Source: Thalassotalea sp. HSM 43 (lineage in GTDB: Bacteria > Pseudomonadota > Gammaproteobacteria > Enterobacterales > Alteromonadaceae). From it: DNA of 64,000 bases. Shown here one piece after another: positions 56,116-64,000 of this stretch. The position numbers and the translations under genes were made by a program. Where the stretch lies: assembly GCF_004752005.1 (NCBI RefSeq), contig NZ_CP038493.1, positions 3,682,302-3,746,301 on the forward strand, written 5' to 3'. The notes below the pieces were generated by a model, which was not told the origin of the DNA, made no database searches, and saw nothing but the letters and a program-made list of their open reading frames with translations. Every line of letters starts with the position of its first letter. Position 1 is the first letter of the stretch.

Positions 56116-57906
56116 TTACTTGATTGTCGCCTCAATATTATCCAATACCAGCTTTTGCATATCCCAAGCGCCAGTTGGGCATCGCTCAGCACATAAACCA
56201 CAATGTAGACACATATCTTCGTCTTTAACCATGATGTTGCCGGTTTTGAGGTTGTCAGAAATCATATAATCCTGATCGTTATGCATTTTGTCGACTCGCA
56301 ACTTACCCTTGAGTAATTGTTCTGGCGCGGTGTTGTCGTCGTTGATATCGGCAATAAAGTTAATGCAATCTGTAGGGCAGATATCTTCACAAGCCGAGCA
56401 CTCAATACAAGCCGGTTCACTAAAGATGGTATGGATATCGCAATTTAGACAGCGCTGTGCTTCATTAAAGGCAAGTTGTTCATCGAAACCTAATTCAACT
56501 TCAGTGGCCAACTCGGTAGCGGCTTTTTGCCAATCAATATGGGGCACAAGATGTCGATCTTCATGGTCGACGATATTGGTGTAGCTCCATTCGTGCATGC
56601 CCATCTTTTGACTGACCAGATTAAAATCACTGTCTGGCCTTTGACCTGGATCTTTGCCTTGGCAAAATAAATCGATAGAAATAGCCGCTTTGTGACCGTG
56701 GGCCACTGCGGTGATAATATTTTCGGGGCCGTAAGCGGCGTCACCACCAAAAAACACCTTGGCAATGCTCGATTGTAAGCTCGATTGGTTTAACGCTGGT
56801 TGATCCCACTCATTAAATTCCAAACCAATGTCTCGTTCAATCCACGGGAAAGAGGTATCTTGTCCGATGGCGACCAACACCAAATCACATTCAGCCAATA
56901 AGGTTTTGCCAGAGTTTCTTAATACGCGTTTGCCATTCTTATCGTAAATCGATTCAACTTCGTCAAATAACACCCCTTTAAACTCACCATCTTCAATAAC
57001 GAATTTGCTAGGCGTGTGATTACAAGTGATGTCGATATTCTCGGCCATGGCATCTTCTTTTTCCCATGGCGAGGCTTTCATAGCTTCATAGGTTGAGCGA
57101 ACCACGACTTTGACATCAGTGGCGCCAAGGCGTTTTGCGGTACGACAGCAATCCATGGCGGTATTACCACCACCTAAGACAACAACTCTTTTAGGCGCGT
57201 TATCTAGATGACCAAAACTGACGCTGGATAACCAATCAATCCCAATGGCGATGTGCGAATTGGCTTCCTCAACGCCTTCAATATTCAATGCTCGACCTTT
57301 GGGCGCACCGGTACCGACAAAGATGGCGTCGTAATCATCTTTGACCAGCTTTTCAAGACTGGTTATTGGCGTGCCAAAGTGCGCTTTTACACCCATGTCG
57401 ATAATGTAGTCGACTTCTTCATCGAGTACGGACTCAGGTAATCTAAACGCAGGGATCTGGCTGCGCATCATGCCGCCACCTTTGATGTCGCGGTCAAACA
57501 TGGTGATTTCATAGCCAAGCGGTACAAGATCACGGGCGACTGTAAGTGACGCTGGGCCTGCACCTATCAGTGCCACCTTTTTGCCATTACTTTGAGCTGG
57601 CGCTTTTGGTAATCGGTCACGGATATCGTCTTTATAATCGGCGGTAACACGTTTAAGTCGACAAATTGCTACAGGCTCTTCTTCAACTCGTCCGCGACGA
57701 CATGCAGGTTCACACGGCCTATCACAGACGCGACCGAGAATGCCGGGAAAAACATTTGATTGCCAATTAAGCATATAGGCATCGCTATAGCGTTTATCAG
57801 CGATAAGACGTATGTATTCGGGGACAGGCGTATGTGCTGGACACGCTTGCTGACAGTCGACAACTTTTAGGAAGTGTTGATATTGAGTTACATCGGTTTT
57901 TTTCAC
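56116..57906 (-). CDS. GltD-like NAD(P)H:ferredoxin oxidoreductase with two C-terminal 4Fe-4S clusters
   Basis: A 596-residue flavoprotein. The N-terminal cluster-binding domain has C18, C22, C61, C65 and C69. The FAD-binding motif is GAGPAS at 115-120, the NAD(P)H motif GGGNTA at 245-250, and the closing FAD motif GGDA at 388-391. The C-terminus adds ferredoxin-type clusters (C500, C503, C506, C510 and C566, C569, C572, C576), with an extra RCLNCD motif before them. It would pass electrons between the ferredoxin oxidoreductase and NAD(P). It is first in a three-gene operon and starts at GTG. Confidence 0.9.
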   Translation of the reverse strand: MKKTDVTQYQHFLKVVDCQQACPAHTPVPEYIRLIADKRYSDAYMLNWQSNVFPGILGRVCDRPCEPACRRGRVEEEPVAICRLKRVTADYKDDIRDRLPKAPAQSNGKKVALIGAGPASLTVARDLVPLGYEITMFDRDIKGGGMMRSQIPAFRLPESVLDEEVDYIIDMGVKAHFGTPITSLEKLVKDDYDAIFVGTGAPKGRALNIEGVEEANSHIAIGIDWLSSVSFGHLDNAPKRVVVLGGGNTAMDCCRTAKRLGATDVKVVVRSTYEAMKASPWEKEDAMAENIDITCNHTPSKFVIEDGEFKGVLFDEVESIYDKNGKRVLRNSGKTLLAECDLVLVAIGQDTSFPWIERDIGLEFNEWDQPALNQSSLQSSIAKVFFGGDAAYGPENIITAVAHGHKAAISIDLFCQGKDPGQRPDSDFNLVSQKMGMHEWSYTNIVDHEDRHLVPHIDWQKAATELATEVELGFDEQLAFNEAQRCLNCDIHTIFSEPACIECSACEDICPTDCINFIADINDDNTAPEQLLKGKLRVDKMHNDQDYMISDNLKTGNIMVKDEDMCLHCGLCAERCPTGAWDMQKLVLDNIEATIK

Positions 57907-58194
57907 AGCGCCACCACAATGTTACAACAAGGTTAAATATTAATGTACACAAAATATTCGATTTGGTAAGTGCTTTTTTTCAATTAATTGAAAATTTTCA
58001 TAGTGACTTTCATTTTTCCTGGTAACAATACCCAGAATTACGTAGTCGATTGCTGAATGAAATTGACGATATCGTTAGTTAAAGGCTGCTCGTTAAATGC
58101 TGAATGTCTACATGGCTTAGCACGGCGAAACATCGTCGGCTTACGCTAGTTCGCCAATAAGCACATCGCATTATTGGCGCCAGCAAAAGCTTAC
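57907..58194. promoter_or_regulatory. upstream region of the ferredoxin oxidoreductase operon
   Basis: A 288-bp gap between the flavoprotein gene, which runs leftward, and the DUF2937 gene, which also runs leftward and ends at 58195. It must hold the operon promoter. It is AT-rich near 57930-58020. I see no convincing -35/-10 pair and no terminator. Confidence 0.4.
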
Positions 58195-58701
58195 TTAGGC
58201 GTAGCGTTTAAACGGTAATTGTAAGGCGTTAAGGATGATATGTAACAGCGAACTTATCAAAACTGCACCTATCACACCGGTCGCTATCGCAGACGACTCT
58301 AACGGAATACTTGGTTGAAAGTCCTGCAGCGTTGCCGTAAAAATAGAGTGTTCAATCTCACTGACAAAGTAATACACTTGTTGAATATAATCACCGGTTT
58401 GCAAATGTTGCAATTTCGTGGAAAACACACTGATGCGATCAACCAATTGGTAAACGAGATCACCTGCGGCGTTAATGCCAGGATCGGTATTGTTACGGTA
58501 TTGTTCAATTAATGACGCGATGTTGCCTTGATAATGCTCATCGGCAATTTGTTGGTACTTGCCTAATTGGTATTGTGCTTCCGATAAATGGCCGGACAGA
58601 CGTTGTTGATATTGCTGCATTAATGCCGGTAATTGCATGGCGGTGACACCTGCAATGGCAAACACCAATTTATCAATTAACCGGGCAAAAAACGTTAACA
58701 T
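58195..58701 (-). CDS. DUF2937 family membrane protein
   Basis: A 168-residue protein. The N-terminal helix (LIDKLVFAIAGVTAMQLPALMQQYQQRLSGHLSEAQ) matches the DUF2937 pattern, and there is a second helix near the C-terminus (SAIATGVIGAVLISSLLHIILNAL). A soluble helical domain lies between them. I start at ATG 58701, preceded by GAGGTG; the frame extends 11 codons further upstream. It is divergent from the DUF1415 gene. The function of the family is unknown. Confidence 0.82.
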   Translation of the reverse strand: MLTFFARLIDKLVFAIAGVTAMQLPALMQQYQQRLSGHLSEAQYQLGKYQQIADEHYQGNIASLIEQYRNNTDPGINAAGDLVYQLVDRISVFSTKLQHLQTGDYIQQVYYFVSEIEHSIFTATLQDFQPSIPLESSAIATGVIGAVLISSLLHIILNALQLPFKRYA

Positions 58702-58782
58702 AGCACACCTCTTAATTATTGCTGTTGTCGACACTCAGCTCTTGTTAGAATGATCCGAAGCAGCTTTTTTATATTGTGTTGT

Positions 58783-59352
58783 ATGTATACTGAACAGCAA
58801 ATCATTGAAAACATCAAGGTCTGGATTGAAAAGATCATTATTGGTCTTAATTTTTGCCCATTCGCGAAAAAAGATTATGTTAATAATCGCGTGCGATATC
58901 AGGTGCAGTCTGAATCGGGCATGGAACAGGCGTTAACCTCGTTACTCGCTGAATTTGAACACTTAGATAAACATGCAGATGTCGCCACAACGTTAGTGGT
59001 GTTACCGCAAGGGTTTGACGAGTTTGACGAGTATTTAGACCTACTCGATTTAGCCAATGCGTTATTGCAATCGCAAGGCTATGAAGGCGTTTACCAACTG
59101 GCCAGTTTTCACCCGAACTATTGTTTCGAAGGGGTACCGGCGGATGATGTAAGCAATTATACCAATCGTTCTCCTTGGCCAATATTGCATATCATACGAG
59201 AAGATTTGTTGACTAAGGTTGTCGAATTGCATCCTGATCCCGAATCGATTCCACATACCAATATGGATATGTGTGATAGCAAAGGCCATGACTATTTTAG
59301 TCAATTGTTAACGTCACTAAACAGCGCATTAGACAGCAAGCATAAAGGATAG
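58783..59352 (+). CDS. DUF1415 family protein
   Basis: A 189-residue cytosolic protein. The N-terminus VWIEKIIIGLNFCPFAKKDYVNNRVRYQV is the DUF1415 signature, with the conserved NFCPFA. Later parts are LASFHPNYCFEGVPADDVSNYTNRSPWPILHIIRED. I prefer ATG 58783 because it matches the family N-terminus; an upstream in-frame ATG at 58750 adds a hydrophobic run that looks non-native. The function is unknown. LysE follows 5 bp later. Confidence 0.85.
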   Translation: MYTEQQIIENIKVWIEKIIIGLNFCPFAKKDYVNNRVRYQVQSESGMEQALTSLLAEFEHLDKHADVATTLVVLPQGFDEFDEYLDLLDLANALLQSQGYEGVYQLASFHPNYCFEGVPADDVSNYTNRSPWPILHIIREDLLTKVVELHPDPESIPHTNMDMCDSKGHDYFSQLLTSLNSALDSKHKG

Positions 59353-59357
59353 CGAAG

Positions 59358-59990
59358 ATGGACTTTTCCGCTTATTACAGCGAATTTTTAACCATTGCGC
59401 TTGCTCACTTATTGGCAGTTGCCAGCCCTGGGCCTGATTTTGCCATTGTTGTTAAACAAAGCCTGACTCGGGGACGGCAAGCGGCATTGTTTACCAGCGC
59501 AGGCATAGGTACCGCAATACTTTTGCATGTCTTTTATTCGTTAGTGGGTATTGCCATCATTATCAAAAGCAACCCACAACTGTTTACTTATCTTACCTAT
59601 ATTGCAGCAGCGTATTTGGCCTATATTGGCGTGATGGGCTTGCGTGCAAAACCAGGTCATAGTGACGATGCAAGTGAGGCCATTCAAGCACATTCGCAAA
59701 GTCGCTGGAAGTCTTATGCGACGGGCTTTTTAGTCAATGGTTTAAACGTAAAAGCGACGTTGTTTTTCCTATCACTATTTTCGGTGGTTATTTCGGCGCA
59801 AACACCCACTATAGTAAAATCTGCCTATGGCTTTTATATGGCGATGGCGACCTTTGCGTGGTTTTCGTTTTTATCGTGTATGCTGACGTTAGATAAGTTT
59901 CGCCATAAATTGCAGCGAAATGGTTATTGGATCGAACGCATTATGGGGGCATTGTTGATCATACTGGCGATAAATATTGTGGTGATGTAA
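59358..59990 (+). CDS. LysE/RhtB family amino-acid exporter
   Basis: A 210-residue inner-membrane protein with about six helices. The family motif VASPGPDFAIVVKQSLTRGRQAAL begins at residue 22. It exports amino acids or related molecules; the substrate cannot be told from sequence. It is probably cotranscribed with the DUF1415 gene. Confidence 0.92.
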   Translation: MDFSAYYSEFLTIALAHLLAVASPGPDFAIVVKQSLTRGRQAALFTSAGIGTAILLHVFYSLVGIAIIIKSNPQLFTYLTYIAAAYLAYIGVMGLRAKPGHSDDASEAIQAHSQSRWKSYATGFLVNGLNVKATLFFLSLFSVVISAQTPTIVKSAYGFYMAMATFAWFSFLSCMLTLDKFRHKLQRNGYWIERIMGALLIILAINIVVM

Positions 59991-60110
59991 AGCGCAACAT
60001 TAGCTGTTGTCGATATCGCTAAAACCGCCATTCGTTATCGTCTGCAGACGCTAATGGTTTGATTGCTTTACAACTTTTTATATCATTTTTAATTGTTGTT
60101 AGTGAATTGC

Positions 60111-60139
60111 CTGACCGTTATCAATAAGTTTGTTATAAT
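60111..60139 (+). promoter_or_regulatory. predicted sigma-70 promoter
   Basis: CTGACC (60111-60116, 4 of 6 matches to TTGACA), a 17-bp spacer and a perfect TATAAT at 60134-60139. It lies 32 bp upstream of the GTG at 60172. Confidence 0.55.
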
Positions 60140-60171
60140 CGCGCCATAATTTCTCCTATTTCATCATTTTC

Positions 60172-60945
60172 GTGTCTGATAAAAAAATTATCCATATTGG
60201 CTCTACGGTAGAAAAAGCCGAGCAGGGCGATTACACACTCGATGTCGCCAGCATTTTAAAAGAAGGTTGGGCGATCACCAAAAATCATAAGACACCGATT
60301 ATTTCCGGGTTGTTGTTTGTGTTCTTTATCGCGATTATCGCGGTATCTGTTATTGCCAGTTATTTAGGTGGGCCAGAAAATATGATGGCCGATCCGCAAG
60401 CGAACGTGATCGCCAATATGGTACTTACAGTGATTATTTGGCCATTTTTAGCCGGGGTTGAAATGATGGGCGTATCGCACGCTGTTGGCATAAAAACCCG
60501 TACCGGATTTGTGTTTGCGTTTTTAAAACGCAGCGCGTTTATCGCTTTAACGGCGATTATCGTTTGGTCGTTAACCTCATTAGGCTTTGCCTTGATTTTG
60601 CCTGGTATCTATATTGCAATTGCGTTGTCGTTAACGGTACCGCTGCTTATCGAAAAAAACATGACACCAATCCAGGCAATTATCTTGTCGTTTAAAGCCA
60701 CTCGCTTTCAGTGGTTGCGCTTATTACAGATTTACAGTGCATTGTTCTCATTAGCGATTATGTCGATATTACCTATGGTCATGGGGACTCCTTTGTTGAT
60801 CTCTTTACCTATCATGGTGGTTGCCTTGTTATTGTTAGCACCGTATTACTACAACGTAAAAGGCATTTTGTATCGAGAGATATTTGGTGTATCAATGCAA
60901 GTTGTCGATAATAACGGCCGAAAAGATACCTACTTTTCAGCCTAA
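60172..60945 (+). CDS. integral membrane protein of unknown function
   Basis: A 257-residue protein. A short soluble start (KKIIHIGSTVEKAEQGDYTLDVASILKEGWAITK) is followed by six hydrophobic segments from residue 43 (TPIISGLLFVFFIAIIAVSVIASYL) to about 232. The layout resembles DUF975/glycerophosphoryl-diester-type membrane domains, but I cannot name a family. The start is GTG, the only reasonable one in frame near the promoter. A Bax-like gene follows 26 bp later. Confidence 0.75.
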   Translation: MSDKKIIHIGSTVEKAEQGDYTLDVASILKEGWAITKNHKTPIISGLLFVFFIAIIAVSVIASYLGGPENMMADPQANVIANMVLTVIIWPFLAGVEMMGVSHAVGIKTRTGFVFAFLKRSAFIALTAIIVWSLTSLGFALILPGIYIAIALSLTVPLLIEKNMTPIQAIILSFKATRFQWLRLLQIYSALFSLAIMSILPMVMGTPLLISLPIMVVALLLLAPYYYNVKGILYREIFGVSMQVVDNNGRKDTYFSA

Positions 60946-60971
60946 AGGACGAAGTAAATTTAAGGGAATCC

Positions 60972-61799
60972 ATGGTTAGTCCAAATCGAAAAAAGCATAA
61001 AACCATTAAAGGTATTTTGCTGATAGTTATTTTCTTTATGGCGCTATCGCCAATACTGTTTTACAGCGTTAGCGAAGTCGAAGTGAGCGATGTTGAAATA
61101 GCCAACAAGCCGCATTATAAAAAGCCTGAGCAACCATTGCATGATGTTGAATTACCAGACTTTTTGTCTATTCGCCATATTCCTGATCGCAAACAAGCGT
61201 TCTTTGAGTTTTTAAAGCCTGCTATTGAAAAAGAAAATCAACGCCTAAATAAGCTAAGACAAACGATTATGTTATTAGCTAAACAACACCAGCAGGGCGA
61301 CACACTGTCAAACCAACAAGTGTTATGGCTGACAAAATTAAGCAAATCTTACCGTGTTAACCCAAAATGGAACATTGCAGAACAGTTGAGTGCCTTATTG
61401 GTTAAAGTCGATGAGATCCCAAGACAATTGGTGCTTGTTCAAGCGGCGAATGAATCCGCATGGGGCAGCTCACGATTTGCCAAAATAGGGCTTAACTTTT
61501 TTGGTATTTGGTGCTTCAAACAGGGCTGTGGCATGGTGCCAAATGGTCGTGATGCTGGCTTAAGACACGAAGTGGCTGCTTTTGATTCGGTTGATGATGT
61601 AATCGGCCACTACTTTCTTAATATCAATTCCAATGCTGCATACAACATGCTGCGTCAGATCAGAGCGCAATTAAGAGAGCATGATGTACCATTGCAAGCG
61701 GATATATTAGCAACCGGGCTATTGCCTTATTCTGAGCGTGGTATCGACTACGTCGTTGAAATCAATACTATGCTTAGACATAACCGTCGTTATTTATAA
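60972..61799 (+). CDS. Bax-like glucosaminidase-domain protein
   Basis: A 275-residue protein: one N-terminal membrane helix (TIKGILLIVIFFMALSPILFYS), a linker, then a glucosaminidase/Bax domain about residues 135-275. The likely catalytic Glu is in LVQAANESAWGSSRFA, and NFFGIWCFKQGCGMVPNGR is typical of Bax. It is anchored in the inner membrane and faces the periplasm, so a peptidoglycan role is likely. The stop overlaps the DUF2987 start by one base. Confidence 0.88.
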   Translation: MVSPNRKKHKTIKGILLIVIFFMALSPILFYSVSEVEVSDVEIANKPHYKKPEQPLHDVELPDFLSIRHIPDRKQAFFEFLKPAIEKENQRLNKLRQTIMLLAKQHQQGDTLSNQQVLWLTKLSKSYRVNPKWNIAEQLSALLVKVDEIPRQLVLVQAANESAWGSSRFAKIGLNFFGIWCFKQGCGMVPNGRDAGLRHEVAAFDSVDDVIGHYFLNINSNAAYNMLRQIRAQLREHDVPLQADILATGLLPYSERGIDYVVEINTMLRHNRRYL

Positions 61800-62458
61800 T
61801 GAGTAAAATGAAAAAATTACTGTTAGCAACATCCATAATGCTGGGCGTTTCAGCGCCAGTCGCGGCTGTTGATCTAGAATATAAAGGCTTTTATCAGCGC
61901 CTTAATCTGATTGAAGAAAACAAACTAGATAAAATCACTATGGCGTTTTATTTGGTTGATTCTTACAAGCGCAGTCGTTGTGTTTTAAGCGACGCGAAAA
62001 TGCTTAATAAGAACGGTCAACATGATGACATCGCCATCGCAGACGATGGTCAATTGTTGGTGCCGCTGTCGCAGTCATACTATGATAATTTTGCCGTGTT
62101 GCGGGTCGAGCAACAAGACGCAGGTCAAAATTGCATACTGCAAATGCAAATGCAGGTAAAAGATAAACAACAAAAAGCATTTAGTTTTAGCGAGCTGGCG
62201 TTGATCACTTGGCAAATGCAGGAGTTGGTCGATGAATTTGGTGGTTTACTGTCGTTTATGATGCCAAATGTTCAAGGTTTGCATATTGATATGAAAAAAG
62301 CAGATAGCTTGAAGTACATTGACTCTTCACTTCGCGATGCACTCAATTGTGATGGCTCGGTATGTAAACTGCTGATTGATATGGACGATAAGCGCGATGA
62401 AAACGCCATTGAGTTTTCTACGCCACCGGTTGTGGTAGCGCCTTGGGTTGAAGAATAG
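61799..62458 (+). CDS. DUF2987 family periplasmic protein
   Basis: A 219-residue exported protein with signal peptide KKLLLATSIMLGVSAPVAA. The mature part (DLEYKGFYQRLNLIEENKLDKITMAFYLVD, GGLLSFMMPNVQGLHIDM) matches the DUF2987 pattern known from Shewanella and Vibrio. A second Met (MKKLLLA) is a possible start. No function is known. A terminator follows. Confidence 0.85.
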   Translation: MSKMKKLLLATSIMLGVSAPVAAVDLEYKGFYQRLNLIEENKLDKITMAFYLVDSYKRSRCVLSDAKMLNKNGQHDDIAIADDGQLLVPLSQSYYDNFAVLRVEQQDAGQNCILQMQMQVKDKQQKAFSFSELALITWQMQELVDEFGGLLSFMMPNVQGLHIDMKKADSLKYIDSSLRDALNCDGSVCKLLIDMDDKRDENAIEFSTPPVVVAPWVEE

Positions 62459-62498
62459 ACGATAGAAAACCGTTATCTAAGCGGTGATAAACAGACAT

Positions 62499-62526
62499 AA
62501 AAAAAGCGAGCTTAGGCTCGCTTTTT
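62499..62526. terminator. terminator after DUF2987
   Basis: A 12- to 13-bp stem (AAAAAAAGCGAGC with GCTCGCTTTTTT) and a 4-nt loop. The A and T runs on both sides could serve the leftward Tsx gene too. Confidence 0.88.
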
Positions 62527-62549
62527 TGTTTTAGGATTTTAAACTAATG

Positions 62550-62598
62550 CTAGTCCCTAGTCCCTAGTCCCTAGTCCCTAGTCCCTAGTCCCTAGTCC
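62550..62598. repeat. 7-bp tandem repeat array (CTAGTCC)n
   Basis: Seven exact CTAGTCC units in a row. The array ends one base before the stop codon of the leftward Tsx-like gene (62600-62602) and begins 24 bp after a terminator. Unit length equals that of the GTAAACA array at 3574-3671, but the sequence differs. Confidence 0.97.
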
Positions 62599-62599
62599 C

Positions 62600-63379
62600 T
62601 TATAAATGCACCTTAACAAGGAAACTAAACGTCGATTCTGTATCTAGACCTGGGTAATCCAAACCGAATTTGTTTTTCCAGTAAGAATATTCAAAACCGG
62701 CTTCAAATTTCTTTGGTACATCAAAGTATTTACCAACATCCATGCGAAGTTGCGGGTTAAAGTGAAAATCGGCTTTGTGGGTCTCTTCGGCAGATGACCA
62801 ATCAATAAAACCGTCAAACATGAAATCAGCATTACCAAGGCTAAACGGGTAACCCCATACCAAGGTTAATTGCTGATCATTGTCCGTTTGCTCGTTATTG
62901 GCTTGGTATACATTGATATTGGCGTAAGCAAAACCTGGTAGTTTTAAATCGGCCCCTAAGCCCAATAAATAGTTATCAAAACTATTAGAGAAACCATCTG
63001 ACTCAAAGGTTGAGTGCTCCCATGTGCTGGCAATAAACACATCGGTAATGATGCCGTAGCCTAGCTTATTGCCAGTTACGTAGCTTAGGCTCAAACGTGG
63101 TGAAAGTTCAGAGTAGGTTTCTTTTGCTGCTTGATTATCTGAATCTTGTTTGTAGTCTAAACGGTCAGCAAAGAAAAATAGGTCGCCCCAGTTGTGTCCA
63201 GACGCATGCTCTAAAGTGACCGTTACCACGTCTTCATGTTCGTTTACTTCGTACTCACTGGCATTTTTAAGCAATGAGATTGAATTGTCGCTCCAAAACA
63301 TTTCTGCATTAGCATTGGCACAAACAAGTCCGGCACCTGCCAAAAGGGCAGATGAAAATAAAGTTTTAAAGGTGTTCAT
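62600..63379 (-). CDS. Tsx-like nucleoside channel, outer membrane
   Basis: A 259-residue protein with signal peptide LFSSALLAGAGLVCANANA. The mature part is a 12-strand-type barrel: MFWSDNSISLLKNASEYEVNEHEDVVTVTLEHASGHNWGDLFFFADRLD is the Tsx/OmpK signature, and it ends in FSFLVKVHL with a terminal hydrophobic strand. Tsx proteins pass nucleosides. A purine permease gene lies 138 bp upstream in the same direction, which supports a role in nucleoside/base uptake. Confidence 0.88.
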   Translation of the reverse strand: MNTFKTLFSSALLAGAGLVCANANAEMFWSDNSISLLKNASEYEVNEHEDVVTVTLEHASGHNWGDLFFFADRLDYKQDSDNQAAKETYSELSPRLSLSYVTGNKLGYGIITDVFIASTWEHSTFESDGFSNSFDNYLLGLGADLKLPGFAYANINVYQANNEQTDNDQQLTLVWGYPFSLGNADFMFDGFIDWSSAEETHKADFHFNPQLRMDVGKYFDVPKKFEAGFEYSYWKNKFGLDYPGLDTESTFSFLVKVHL

Positions 63380-63516
63380 GGGATTCCCTGAAAAATATAA
63401 TAGCGTTGTTGTCGAGCAAACGGACTCAGTCTACTGCTGAGATTGTTGTTTACTCGGGAGTATTGTGGTTGCCAAAGACGTCATCTTAGTGCCGTCTTTG
63501 GCTTGTTTTTGTGTGC

Positions 63517-64000
63517 TTACATAAACATAAATTTGGCAACAAACAAGGCAGCCAAAAACCAGACGCTTGGGCTAATTTCGCCAAAACGACCAGAGAAAAT
63601 ACGTACTGCAGCGTAGCTGATAAAGCCAAAAGCGATACCATCAGCAATCGAAAAGGTAAGTGGCATGGTCACTAAGATAACAACCACTGGAACCGCGTCC
63701 ATTAGATCGTCCCATTTTACATTAACGAGACCACCAACCATCAATACACCGACAAAAAATAACGCGCCAGCAGTCGCATAGGCTGGGATCATACCCGCAA
63801 GTGGCGAGAAGAAAAGCGCCAGTAAAAATAGTACGGCAACGGTAACTGCGGTCAAACCTGTGCGGCCACCAGCAGCAACACCAGCGGTACTTTCGACATA
63901 ACTTGTGGTGGTTGACGTACCAAATAATGAACCGGCAATGGTTGCACCAGAATCAGCGAATAATGCTTTTTTAAGACGTGGTAAGTTACCATTCTCATCC
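63517..64000 (-). CDS. NCS2-family purine permease (AzgA-like), partial
   Basis: Inner-membrane proton symporter for purine bases. Only the C-terminal about 160 residues are here; the frame stays open to the window edge. The segment ADSGATIAGSLFGTSTTTSYVES, followed by TAGVAAGGRTGLTAV, is the substrate-binding signature of the AzgA/GhxP branch (adenine, guanine, hypoxanthine) rather than UraA. The remaining part has about five hydrophobic segments. It runs toward the Tsx-like gene. Confidence 0.92.
   Translation of the reverse strand, partial: DENGNLPRLKKALFADSGATIAGSLFGTSTTTSYVESTAGVAAGGRTGLTAVTVAVLFLLALFFSPLAGMIPAYATAGALFFVGVLMVGGLVNVKWDDLMDAVPVVVILVTMPLTFSIADGIAFGFISYAAVRIFSGRFGEISPSVWFLAALFVAKFMFM

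Noticed and set aside
56103-56201. Upstream extension of the gamma-alpha subunit overlapping the flavoprotein gene
   Set aside because: The extension is antisense-free but lies within the 3' coding part of the flavoprotein gene in another frame; the MSEIKIN start gives the natural family N-terminus.
57907-58194. tRNA or other structured RNA in the gap upstream of the ferredoxin oxidoreductase operon
   Set aside because: No cloverleaf, no T-loop GGTTCGA-type motif and no terminator.

Overview
The window is chromosomal DNA of a marine gammaproteobacterium of the order Alteromonadales, most likely near Colwelliaceae (Thalassotalea/Colwellia). This rests on moderate GC, the mltG-tmk-holB-pilZ-tatD order, the prpR-prpB-prpC-acnD-prpF methylcitrate operon, msrC-proQ-prc, a very large NAD-glutamate dehydrogenase next to pyrD, and pheS-pheT-ihfA. 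Sodium-linked systems (an NhaC antiporter and a NatAB-type exporter) fit a marine habitat. I see no tRNA, rRNA, CRISPR array, prophage or complete insertion sequence. Nearly all of the window is core or lineage-specific housekeeping DNA, and species assignment is inference.

Layout. 1-3.5 kb: end of mltG, then tmk, holB, pilZ, tatD. 3.5-4.16 kb: a gene-free stretch with a 7-bp tandem array, a minus-strand terminator hairpin and two perfect DnaA-box sequences. 4.2-8.1 kb: a Gate-domain membrane protein and several small envelope proteins, including a lipoyl-like domain tethered to the membrane. 8.1-15.4 kb: the propionate (2-methylcitrate) operon, preceded by a GntR regulator whose promoter region is full of GTCGAC palindromes. 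15.5-21.2 kb: a cupin-GNAT fusion, DUF2057 and SIMPL periplasmic proteins, msrC, a small acidic protein, proQ and prc. 21.6-25.8 kb: nhaC-type antiporter and pepN. 26.1-33.0 kb: a DUF1302-DUF1329-YCF48-RND envelope operon. 33.4-39.4 kb: NAD-glutamate dehydrogenase and pyrD. 39.5-47.1 kb (mostly minus strand): an RluA-type pseudouridine synthase, an outer-membrane barrel, an AraC regulator, asnB and an M28 peptidase. 47.2-53.1 kb: natAB-like ABC exporter, then pheS-pheT-ihfA. 53.2-57.9 kb (minus): a 2-oxoacid:ferredoxin oxidoreductase (gamma-alpha fusion plus beta) with a dedicated GltD-like flavoprotein carrying two ferredoxin-type clusters. 58.2-62.5 kb: DUF2937, DUF1415, LysE exporter, a membrane protein, a Bax-like glucosaminidase and DUF2987. 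62.5-64 kb (minus): a second 7-bp tandem array, a Tsx-like channel and the 3' part of an NCS2 purine permease.

Genes that work together. The prp genes convert propionyl-CoA and oxaloacetate to pyruvate and succinate. The ferredoxin oxidoreductase cluster looks like a self-contained electron path from a 2-oxoacid through Fe-S centres to NAD(P). The DUF1302/DUF1329/YCF48/RND set looks like an envelope-spanning path for a hydrophobic substrate that I cannot identify. Tsx and NCS2 suggest nucleoside and purine-base uptake.

The items most worth checking are the ferredoxin oxidoreductase cluster, the DUF1302-RND operon with a 30-bp inverted repeat upstream, a perfect 50-bp palindrome at 53175-53224 resembling REP/RAYT-type elements, and the 3.57-4.05 kb non-coding region.
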